5,786 nt of DNA from assembly GCA_021736565.1 (NCBI GenBank), contig JAIPFO010000258.1:1-5786 (forward strand). Reading direction: 5' to 3'. Every line of letters begins with the position of its first letter. Positions within the stretch are counted from its first letter, which is position 1. The notes beneath the pieces are model-generated. The model saw only the letters and a program-made list of their open reading frames with translations, ran no database searches and was not told the origin of the DNA. This stretch comes from Phycisphaerae bacterium (lineage in GTDB: Bacteria > Planctomycetota > Phycisphaerae > Sedimentisphaerales > SM23-30). Shown here piece after piece: positions 1-5,473 of this stretch. The position numbers were made by a program, and so were the translations under genes.

Positions 1-2
1 GA

Positions 3-248
3 AGCCTGGCTCATTTCCAGGAACTCGCCCGCCGCACCCTTTACGAAACATCATCCCTGATATGGTATGTGCTTTATCTGGCCCCTTTTCTTGTGGCATT
101 GTTGAGGCTTATCGTTGCTTCTCTCCATTTCAATTCAGACACGCGGTTGGAAAATACATCACTCCGCCTTATCCAATTCGGCTATATTCGAGAAACACTC
201 TGCCAGGCTGGCACCAAGAAAGAAACGCCATGTTCAACCCCTACCTGA
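3..248 (+). CDS. C-terminal fragment of a membrane-associated protein (possibly glycosyltransferase)
   Basis: An open frame enters from the left edge and ends at the TGA at 246-248, giving the last 81 residues of a protein whose start lies outside the window. It contains a hydrophobic stretch at about fragment residues 19-41 (LIWYVLYLAPFLVALLRLIV), typical of a membrane or amphipathic membrane-binding segment. A polar tail with RLIQFGYIRETL and KKETPCSTPT follows. Similar hydrophobic C-terminal tails occur in family 2 glycosyltransferases of polysaccharide loci, but no catalytic motif is visible here, so that identity is a guess. The frame overlaps the start of the downstream radical SAM gene by 19 bp, as in a tightly packed operon with coupled translation. 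Its protein-like composition, compared with the implausible alternative reading of the same bases, supports it as real coding sequence. Confidence 0.6.
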   Translation, partial: SLAHFQELARRTLYETSSLIWYVLYLAPFLVALLRLIVASLHFNSDTRLENTSLRLIQFGYIRETLCQAGTKKETPCSTPT

Positions 249-1174
249 AAAATCTTCGTCCCTATCCGCTCAAGCTCATTGTTGATATTCATTCCTATTG
301 CAATGCCCGCTGTACGATGTGTCCATATCCCAAATATGCCCGCAAACAAACCCAGGGCACCATGGCCTGGTCAGTTTATACGGCCATTGTCGATGAATTC
401 ACCCAGATGGGCAAGGACCATGATTTCTGCCCCGCCATGACCTATTGCTACATGGCCGAACCATTTCTGGCTGATGACCTGGCGAAATATGTCCGCTACG
501 CCGTCGAGCAGAATGTCCAGGTTTATCTCAATACCAATGCCATGGCGATGACCCACGAAAAAATCGATGCCCTGCTGGAAACCGGGTTCGATGGGATCAT
601 TAATATCAGCATGCACGGAATTACCGCCAGGACCCACGAGCGTATCACCGGCCTGAACTATCAACAATGCCTCGATAATACACTTTACCTGATCGACCAC
701 TATACCCCCAAAAATATCCTCATCCGCGGCGTTGATGACAACTGGCCCGCTGATGAACCCGCCGACTGGCTGGATTACTGGAAGCCCAAAGGCGTCCAGC
801 TGGAATATCTCCCGCCGATCAGCCGCTGCGGATCGGTCCGCCGATTGTTCAATAGATCTAATAAAAGCACAATCCGCCTTTATGGCTGTCAATACAACCA
901 CCCCCTGGTCGAAATGGTCATCCTCCACGACGGCCACGCCGTCATGTGCTGCCAGGACATGGGCCGTGAACTCCTCTGGGGCGATGTGGCTCAGAGCAGT
1001 ATCGCAGAGGTCTGGAACGGTAAGATTCGCCTGGCGGCTGTTAAGAAGCTCTATTCGGGCCGCCCATCTGGCAGGTCATTCCTATGCGCCCGCTGCGAAC
1101 AAGCCCTCACGTCAACAGGCCTGATAAAGTCACTGGCCCATTCAACTTGGCGCAAGTTCTTTCCTGGTAAGTAA
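230..1174 (+). CDS. Radical SAM protein with reduced SPASM-type C-terminal domain
   Basis: A 314-residue radical SAM enzyme. The CNARCTMC motif (C24, C28, C31) supplies the CX3CX2C ligands for the 4Fe-4S cluster that cleaves S-adenosylmethionine. YMAEPF at about 74-79 sits where the GGEP SAM-binding motif is expected, and LNTNAM and ISMHG match later barrel strands. The C-terminus has C220-X14-G-X4-C240 plus C241, matching the opening half of the SPASM signature (CX9-15GX4C), then C286-AR-C289. The usual CX5CX3C and final Cys are absent, so probably only one auxiliary cluster is bound. SPASM and twitch enzymes modify peptides, proteins or small molecules; the substrate here is unknown. The ATG at 230 was chosen because homology-like sequence (LRPYPLKLIVDIHSYC) begins just after it and the upstream gene runs through 248. 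Its Shine-Dalgarno is weak (AAGAAAG), consistent with coupling to the upstream gene. An in-frame ATG at 62 would add 56 unlikely residues. Confidence 0.85.
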   Translation: MFNPYLKNLRPYPLKLIVDIHSYCNARCTMCPYPKYARKQTQGTMAWSVYTAIVDEFTQMGKDHDFCPAMTYCYMAEPFLADDLAKYVRYAVEQNVQVYLNTNAMAMTHEKIDALLETGFDGIINISMHGITARTHERITGLNYQQCLDNTLYLIDHYTPKNILIRGVDDNWPADEPADWLDYWKPKGVQLEYLPPISRCGSVRRLFNRSNKSTIRLYGCQYNHPLVEMVILHDGHAVMCCQDMGRELLWGDVAQSSIAEVWNGKIRLAAVKKLYSGRPSGRSFLCARCEQALTSTGLIKSLAHSTWRKFFPGK

Positions 1175-1240
1175 TTACGGTTTACCCTTTTTTGTTATAT
1201 GTAAACGCACAAGGGCCAGCGTCCAGGGTAAAATCGGCCG

Positions 1241-1261
1241 ATCTAAAGTCCGGCTTTAGAT
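1241..1261 (-). terminator. Hairpin, possible terminator of the YlbF-family gene
   Basis: A perfect 8-bp stem (ATCTAAAG / CTTTAGAT) with a 5-base loop starts 13 bases after the minus-strand stop codon. On the minus strand it is followed by CGGCCGATTTTA, so the U-tract is short and displaced. It could terminate the minus-strand gene or separate the two convergent genes. The stem is AT-rich, so the call is tentative. Confidence 0.35.
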
Positions 1262-1274
1262 TCGTCGACATATT

Positions 1275-1643
1275 TTACTCCTCATCGTCTCCCTCATCTT
1301 CATCTTCGACTTCTTCCAACCCCAACTGGTTGTCGATCGCCTCTTTGACTTTCTTCATGAGTTCCACAAATTCCATCTGACGACGCGTGAGCTCTTTAAC
1401 GCTTTCGCTGGTCATCATTTTCTGCTCCAGCTCCTGCAATAGATGTTTATCTTCCACTTCGATCGGCTGGTTCTCGGCCTGAAGCTTCTGGAGTTTGGCA
1501 TACTGTCCCTGATAGCCCTGAATGATCGCTGCGGTCGCCGGGTCGGCGGCCACCTGTTTCTGGATCTGCTTCCACATGGCGGTTCGTTCGTTCAACGCGA
1601 TCATTCGCCCCAATTTTTCGGCCTGTTCCAATATCTGGTCCAC
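1275..1643 (-). CDS. YlbF/YmcA family protein
   Basis: A 122-residue, mostly alpha-helical, highly charged protein resembling the Com_YlbF family (formerly DUF964). Typical features are the N-terminal helix with ILEQAEKLGRMIAL, the central segment ADPATAAIIQGYQGQYAKLQKLQ, and a C-terminal helix with LTRRQMEFVELMKKVKEAI. In Bacillus, YlbF, YmcA and YaaT form a complex that affects competence, biofilm and sporulation and acts with RNase Y in mRNA maturation; the role outside Firmicutes is not established. The start is a GTG at 1643-1641, preceded 8 bases upstream by a strong AGGAG (1656-1652). The tail from about residue 110 is strongly acidic (EEVEDEDEGDDEE) and is probably disordered. It is transcribed convergently to the radical SAM gene and divergently from the pseudopilin-like gene, so it is likely monocistronic in this window. 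Confidence 0.8.
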   Translation of the reverse strand: MDQILEQAEKLGRMIALNERTAMWKQIQKQVAADPATAAIIQGYQGQYAKLQKLQAENQPIEVEDKHLLQELEQKMMTSESVKELTRRQMEFVELMKKVKEAIDNQLGLEEVEDEDEGDDEE

Positions 1644-1651
1644 GTGTTATG

Positions 1652-1656
1652 CTCCT
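1652..1656 (-). promoter_or_regulatory. Shine-Dalgarno AGGAG that fixes the GTG start
   Basis: AGGAG on the minus strand lies 8 bases before the GTG codon of the YlbF-family gene. No in-frame ATG with comparable spacing is present, so this site decides the start. Confidence 0.7.
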
Positions 1657-1743
1657 GTTTTTAAGGGTTTCTAAAAATTTCACTGAATTTTACCAAAAAA
1701 AGAGGTTATTTACGATAAAAATGCCTCGAAATTGTGAAAATAT

Positions 1744-1773
1744 TTGCATTTTTTTTTGAAAAGATGTTATATT
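1744..1773 (+). promoter_or_regulatory. Possible sigma-70-type promoter of the pseudopilin-like gene
   Basis: TTGCAT (1744-1749) and TATATT (1768-1773) are separated by 18 bases and lie in the AT-rich divergent intergenic region, about 44 bases before the ATG at 1817. The spacer includes a long T-tract. A second TATATT at 1789-1794 lacks a good partner. In DNA this AT-rich, promoter-like hexamers occur by chance, so confidence is low. Confidence 0.3.
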
Positions 1774-1816
1774 CAAGGTCAGTAAAAGTATATTTTCTTA
1801 CCTGAAAGGTAACGCG

Positions 1817-2572
1817 ATGAAAAAAAGAGCCTTCACCTTGATCGAACTTCTGGTCGTTGTCTCGATTATCGCCCTCCTGGTTGCCATTCTCATGCCCGCT
1901 CTAAGCAAGGCCAAAGAACAGGCCAAACGGACGATCTGCTCCAGCAATCTCAAGCAGATCGGCCTAAGCTTACACCTCTATGCCAGTGACAATAATGACG
2001 ATCTGCCCCTTCACCGTGTGGGCGGCTGGCTTTGGGATATCTCTTATGCGACCACCGATTTTATTATCAAAAATGGCGGGGACAAAAAAACCTTCTATTG
2101 CCCCTCCGAACCGATAAAAAACGCTGAAGATACCGCCGCCTGGTGGCAACATAGCCAGAATGTGCCCTTGAATTCCAAATTTACCGATGTCCCTGAACCG
2201 ACGACAAATCGGGGTAATTACTACCGGGTGACGGGCTATTTCTGGCTCATGGACTCGGTCGCCGGAAAAAATGCCCCCCCCGCTGGTACGCCGCCTCGTA
2301 TATGGCTTCGAAAAACGACGGTCAAAACCCCTGCCGATAAGGAAATGGTTACCGATGCGACCATCAGTACAGGCAGCAATCTTGATACGGCCTCTTTTAC
2401 AGACGTGCATGGTGGTTCCTGGGGCCGCTGGCAAGTGCCTGACAAAACGAACCATATGAGCCGGTCCTCCCTTCCTGCCGGTGGGAACATCCTCTTCGTC
2501 GACGGCCATGGCGAATGGCGCGAATTTTCAAATATGCAGGCAAGAGTATGGTCCCCGTACCACTGGTGGTAA
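1817..2572 (+). CDS. Type II secretion pseudopilin-like protein with prepilin N-terminus and H/DG C-terminal motif
   Basis: A 251-residue protein with a class III prepilin leader: MKKRA then FTLIELLVVVSIIALLVAIL. Cleavage and methylation by a prepilin peptidase are expected between A5 and F6, with Glu at mature position 5 (E10). The residue before the cut is Ala rather than the usual Gly. The hydrophobic helix (about 6-29) is followed by SKAKEQAKRTICSSNLKQIGLSL, diagnostic of the large planctomycete and related family of prepilin-like exported proteins. The C-terminus has GGNILFVDGHGEWREF, the DG part of the prepilin-processing-associated H-X9-DG motif. The nearest upstream His (H213) is 15 rather than 9 residues from D229-G230, so the motif is stretched or the His has moved. 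C41 and C95 could form a disulfide. The ATG at 1817 has AAAGG 7 bases upstream. These proteins are inner-membrane anchored or assembled by a type II secretion-like machine; the specific job is unknown. No secretion genes are nearby. Confidence 0.88.
   Translation: MKKRAFTLIELLVVVSIIALLVAILMPALSKAKEQAKRTICSSNLKQIGLSLHLYASDNNDDLPLHRVGGWLWDISYATTDFIIKNGGDKKTFYCPSEPIKNAEDTAAWWQHSQNVPLNSKFTDVPEPTTNRGNYYRVTGYFWLMDSVAGKNAPPAGTPPRIWLRKTTVKTPADKEMVTDATISTGSNLDTASFTDVHGGSWGRWQVPDKTNHMSRSSLPAGGNILFVDGHGEWREFSNMQARVWSPYHWW
2274..2281 (+). repeat. C8 homopolymer inside the pseudopilin-like gene
   Basis: Eight consecutive C residues encode part of the NAPPAG segment. The frame remains open on both sides and the C-terminal family motif is read correctly, so the sequence is in frame as given. 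It is a possible slippage or sequencing-error site. Confidence 0.6.
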
Positions 2573-2619
2573 ATTCTCAAAATGTCAGAAATCGCCAGGA
2601 TTCAATAAATAGCTTTTTG

Positions 2620-2711
2620 TGACTCCCACGTCAAAAGTCGATTTGCATCGTTCAAATCATCCTTTAAGATGCTGAAAACAGGCTTCAAAAATACTTATGA
2701 CGCTGGCGTCT
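2620..2711 (+). repeat. 90-bp direct repeat, copy A (intergenic)
   Basis: The core 2621-2710 aligns without gaps to 2878-2967 with 17 mismatches by hand count (about 81% identity). The last 20 bases are identical and the first 18 have 2 mismatches. The head is TGAC-TCCCAC-GTCA (2620-2633) and the tail TGACGC-TG-GCGTC (2698-2710), so both ends have the form TGAC-N6-GTC. Read in the frame matching copy B it has an in-frame TGA (2673-2675), so copy A is not coding there. It occupies the middle of the spacer 2573-2848, which shows no gene and no strong terminator. Confidence 0.8.
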
Positions 2712-2721
2712 TTTGTGAATG

Positions 2722-2735
2722 AGCGTGATGACGCT
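2722..2735 (+). repeat. Small inverted repeat sharing ATGACGCTG with the 90-bp repeat tail
   Basis: AGCGT-GATG-ACGCT forms a 5-bp stem with a 4-base loop. Bases 2728-2736 (ATGACGCTG) repeat the 9-mer found at 2697-2705 and 2954-2962, so this may be a degenerate third copy of the repeat tail. Confidence 0.4.
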
Positions 2736-2835
2736 GAACTTTTTTCGAATTATTCCTTGCCTAATCTCCCCTTTTCTGTGAAGATACTGGTCGCAAATGG
2801 ATATAAACCTTACGCAACCTTATTTTTACACATGA

Positions 2836-2840
2836 AAGGG
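2836..2840 (+). promoter_or_regulatory. Shine-Dalgarno-like AAGGG before the long hydrolase start
   Basis: AAGGG sits 8 bases before the ATG at 2849 within AAAGGGAAAG. The alternative ATG at 2954 has only GGAAAA at an unfavourable distance. This is the main argument for the long start. Confidence 0.5.
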
Positions 2841-2848
2841 AAAGTGTT

Positions 2849-5218
2849 ATGGCAAATCAACTATTCAAATCTGTTTTGACTTCCGCGTCAAAAGTGATTT
2901 TTCGTATTCTAAATCAATCTTTAAGATGCGGAAAACAGACTCCAATAATACTTATGACGCTGGCGTCAGTTTTAAACAAATTCTATGGGATCATCCTGGT
3001 TGGAATTATCTCGTCAGGGATCTTCGTTTCAGCCACTTCGGCTGCCTGGCAGCCCGCCGATGGCCCGCTGATGACCCGATGGGCCAAAGAGGTATCGCCC
3101 CAAAATGCCCTGCCCGAATACCCAAGACCCCAGATGACCCGCGATAACTGGCTTAACCTCAATGGGTTATGGCAATATGCCATTTGCCCCAAAGAGAATG
3201 CCGCGCCCAAATCATTCGACGGTGATATCCTGGTCCCTTATCCAGCTGAATCCGCCCTCTCAGGCGTCATGAAACCCGTTGGCAAGGACAATCGCCTCTG
3301 GTACAAACGCCAATTCACCCTGCCCAATAAGTGGAAAAACCAGCGGGTTCTCCTGCATTTCGGCGCAGTGGACTGGGAAACCGCCGTCACCATTAACGGC
3401 CAACGCGTCGGATTCCATCGCGGCGGCTACGACCCGTTTACCTTTGATATTACCAATGAGCTAACCCCAACCGGCCCCCAGGAAATTATCGTCAGTGTCT
3501 GGGACCCCACCAGCGATGGCCATCAACCCCGGGGCAAGCAGCGAAACAATCCCGGCGGCATCTTTTATACCCCCGTTACCGGCATCTGGCAAACCGCCTG
3601 GCTCGAACCGGTCCCGCAAACTTACATCAAATCGCTCAAAATCACGCCCGATATTGATAACAGTACCGTCAAGGTCACGGTTAATGTCACCGGTGGGTTT
3701 CTCAATGGCTCAATTGAGGCAACTATCTCTTCCGGCCCTGGCAATCCTACTACCGGAACCAGTACCACCGGATCCGATACCTTCACCGCTAAGATCCTCT
3801 CACCCAAACTCTGGTCACCCGATTCACCAAATCTCTATGATCTCAAAGTCTCCCTGAAACAAAATGGCAAAATCATCGACACCGTCTCCAGCTATTTCGG
3901 CATGCGTAAGATCGCGATCGGCAAAGACAAAAACGGCCATCAGCGACTCTGGCTCAATAACAAGGTCCTCTTCCAGCATGGCCCGCTCGACCAGGGCTGG
4001 TGGCCCGATGGGCTTTATACCGCCGCAACCGACGACGCCCTGCGTTATGATATCGAAGTCACTAAAAAGCTCGGGTTCAACATGGCCCGCAAACATGTCA
4101 AAGTCGAACCCGCCCGCTGGTATTACTGGTGCGACAAACTCGGCCTGATCGTCTGGCAGGACATGCCCAACCCCCGACTCAAGGGCGATGATCTCCCCGC
4201 CGAGGCCCGGGAGCAATTCGAAGCCGAGCTCAAGGCCCTGGTCGATACCCATTATAATGTGCCCTCTATCGTGATGTGGGTCCCCTTCAATGAAGGCTGG
4301 GGCCAGTATGATACCGAACGGATCGCCCAATGGGTCAAACAATACGACCCCACACGCCTGGTCAATAATGCCAGCGGATGGACCGATAAAGGCGTGGGAG
4401 ACCTTCACGATATCCACAGCTACCCCGGCCCCGCCAAGCCTGCCAATGAAGACAACCGCGCAGGGGTCCTCGGTGAATATGGCGGACTCGGCCTGCCGGT
4501 CAAAGGCCACACCTGGCAGGACAGTAAAAACTGGGGCTATCGCAGCTTTACAACCCGCAGCGACCTTACCGACGCCTATCTCGGCCTCTCCGCGAACCTG
4601 CGTCCTCTCATCGGCGATGGCCTGGCCGCCGCGGTCTATACCCAAACCTCCGATGTCGAAGTCGAAGTCAACGGCCTGATGACCTATGACCGGGCCATGA
4701 TCAAAAAAGATCTCACACAGGTCCTCGCCGCCAACCAGAAACTCTACCTGCCACCGCCGGTCATCAAAACCATCATTCCAACGGCGCAAAAAAATGCCGC
4801 ACAATGGCACTATACAACCGAAAAACCTGCGGACAACTGGCAGCAGCCGGACTTTGACTTTTCCAACTGGAAAACAGGCCCCGCAGGCTTTGGCACCGCT
4901 TCCACACCCAATACCACCGTGCGTACCGAATGGAAAACCTCCGACATCTGGACCCGCCGGACATTCAACCTCAACGATGTCTCGCCAGAGAACCTGGTCC
5001 TTACTATCTTTCATGACGAAGATGCCACGGTCTATATCAACGGCCACCTCGCCGCAAAACTCACCGGCTTCACCACCAGCTATATCAATGTCCCTATCAG
5101 CAGCGATGCCCTGAAATCCCTCAAACGCGGCAAAAATACCATCGCCATCCACTGCAAACAAACCAACGGCGGTCAATTCATCGACGCCGGCATCAGCCAG
5201 GTCATCGAACAAAATTAA
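2849..5218 (+). CDS. Exported glycoside hydrolase family 2 (beta-galactosidase/glucuronidase-like)
   Basis: A 789-residue hydrolase. A hydrophobic export segment (about 46-64, YGIILVGIISSGIFV) ends near SATSAA; there is no lipobox, so the mature enzyme is probably periplasmic or secreted. The domains are a jelly-roll sugar-binding domain (about 95-255; WLNLNGLW, LWYKRQF, PVTGIWQTAWLE), an Ig-like sandwich (about 257-352), a TIM barrel (about 355-640) and a galactose-binding-like beta domain (about 645-787; ATVYINGHLAA, GKNTIAIHC). In the barrel, GFNMARKHVKVEP and LGLIVWQDMP lead to the predicted acid/base E482 in PFNEGW and nucleophile E543 in GEYGG. This is the retaining GH2 catalytic pair, which hydrolyses beta-linked galactosides, glucuronides, mannosides or similar; the exact sugar cannot be read from the sequence. 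The late motif TQTSDVEVEVNGLMTYDR is typical of an uncharacterised GH2 branch. The start is uncertain: 2849 has an RBS but leaves about 45 residues before the hydrophobic core, whereas ATG 2954 (MTLASVLNK) gives a normal signal peptide and a 754-residue protein. Codons are GC-rich like the upstream genes. Confidence 0.92.
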   Translation: MANQLFKSVLTSASKVIFRILNQSLRCGKQTPIILMTLASVLNKFYGIILVGIISSGIFVSATSAAWQPADGPLMTRWAKEVSPQNALPEYPRPQMTRDNWLNLNGLWQYAICPKENAAPKSFDGDILVPYPAESALSGVMKPVGKDNRLWYKRQFTLPNKWKNQRVLLHFGAVDWETAVTINGQRVGFHRGGYDPFTFDITNELTPTGPQEIIVSVWDPTSDGHQPRGKQRNNPGGIFYTPVTGIWQTAWLEPVPQTYIKSLKITPDIDNSTVKVTVNVTGGFLNGSIEATISSGPGNPTTGTSTTGSDTFTAKILSPKLWSPDSPNLYDLKVSLKQNGKIIDTVSSYFGMRKIAIGKDKNGHQRLWLNNKVLFQHGPLDQGWWPDGLYTAATDDALRYDIEVTKKLGFNMARKHVKVEPARWYYWCDKLGLIVWQDMPNPRLKGDDLPAEAREQFEAELKALVDTHYNVPSIVMWVPFNEGWGQYDTERIAQWVKQYDPTRLVNNASGWTDKGVGDLHDIHSYPGPAKPANEDNRAGVLGEYGGLGLPVKGHTWQDSKNWGYRSFTTRSDLTDAYLGLSANLRPLIGDGLAAAVYTQTSDVEVEVNGLMTYDRAMIKKDLTQVLAANQKLYLPPPVIKTIIPTAQKNAAQWHYTTEKPADNWQQPDFDFSNWKTGPAGFGTASTPNTTVRTEWKTSDIWTRRTFNLNDVSPENLVLTIFHDEDATVYINGHLAAKLTGFTTSYINVPISSDALKSLKRGKNTIAIHCKQTNGGQFIDAGISQVIEQN
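2874..2968 (+). repeat. 90-bp direct repeat, copy B (overlaps hydrolase N-terminus)
   Basis: The core 2878-2967 matches copy A 257 bp upstream. The head is a perfect 7-bp stem, TTTTGAC (2874-2880) and GTCAAAA (2887-2893), with a 6-base loop. The tail is a palindrome, TGACGC-TG-GCGTCA (2955-2968). It covers codons 10-40 of the long hydrolase frame, and its tail contains the alternative ATG at 2954. Sequence similarity falls off sharply on both sides, so the unit is discrete. This may be a short mobile or REP-like repeat, or a duplicated regulatory region. Confidence 0.8.
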
Positions 5219-5237
5219 AGGTGTCTGACTCCCTTTA
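5216..5237 (+). terminator. Imperfect hairpin after the hydrolase stop
   Basis: TAAAGG (5216-5221, starting at the stop codon) pairs with CCTTTA (5232-5237) around a 10-base loop holding GTC-T-GAC, followed by TATGTTTTC. It could act as a weak terminator for the hydrolase gene. It is also the left member of a pair of GGTGTC-type palindromes, so its primary nature is unclear. Confidence 0.35.
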
Positions 5238-5449
5238 TATGTTTTCTCACATAAGTCTTTGTAAATAATGGACATATATGTTATAGCGACGGATGACCTT
5301 TTTTACTTTTTTAGAATATAATATTGTATTATGACCAGATCGACCGGTGACAATTTATAAAAGCTAAAATAATGCCACCCATTTTATTTCATAAATAATT
5401 TACGTAAAACGACTTATGTGATTATTGAGAAATAAGGGTGTCGGACACC
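5220..5449. repeat. Non-coding AT-rich segment bracketed by GGTGTC/GAC palindromes
   Basis: The left end GGTGTCTGACTCC (5220-5232) and right end GGTGTCGGACACC (5437-5449) differ at 2 of 13 positions. The right copy is a perfect palindrome around a central G and extends through TAA/TTA with one mismatch. No convincing gene is seen between them. The segment holds a run of T-rich sequence and small palindromes such as ACATATATGT (5272-5281) and TTTACGTAAA (5399-5408). It may be a remnant of a short mobile element or a REP-like unit; it is too short to encode a transposase. Confidence 0.4.
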
Positions 5450-5473
5450 ATTAAATTCTCGAGAGTTTATATT

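Noticed and set aside
62..229. N-terminal extension of the radical SAM protein from ATG 62
   Set aside because: The added 56 residues do not resemble the family, and the same bases encode a better protein-like frame of the upstream gene that ends at 248.
371..937. A 188-codon minus-strand frame inside the radical SAM gene
   Set aside because: Antisense shadow with no recognisable motif and no RBS, while the plus strand carries the iron-sulfur motifs.
1180..1206. Inverted repeat GTTTAC/GTAAAC as terminator of the radical SAM gene
   Set aside because: Only a 6-bp AT-rich stem with a 15-base loop; the T-run is in the loop rather than after the stem.
1687..1716. Promoter for the YlbF-family gene on the minus strand
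   Set aside because: A TAAAAT-like -10 is present on the minus strand, but no acceptable -35 lies 16-18 bases away; the region is too AT-rich to make the call.
2697..2879. 60-codon plus-strand frame starting MTLASFVNERDD
   Set aside because: It starts in the tail of repeat copy A, lacks an RBS, overlaps the hydrolase start and has no recognisable features; the ATG is explained by the repeat.
2620..2968. CRISPR array
   Set aside because: Only two repeat copies of 90 bp with 17 mismatches and a 167-bp interval; no regular short repeats or spacers.
3824..5275. A 483-codon open frame on the minus strand
   Set aside because: It lies antisense to the hydrolase, whose domains and catalytic motifs are clear. 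Its Gly/Asp/Val/Ile-rich composition is a typical mirror of GC-rich coding sequence.
5438..5473. Upstream GTG start (5438) for the right-edge partial gene
   Set aside because: It lies inside the GGTGTCGGACACC palindrome and has no Shine-Dalgarno; GTG 5474 has GAGAG at proper spacing.
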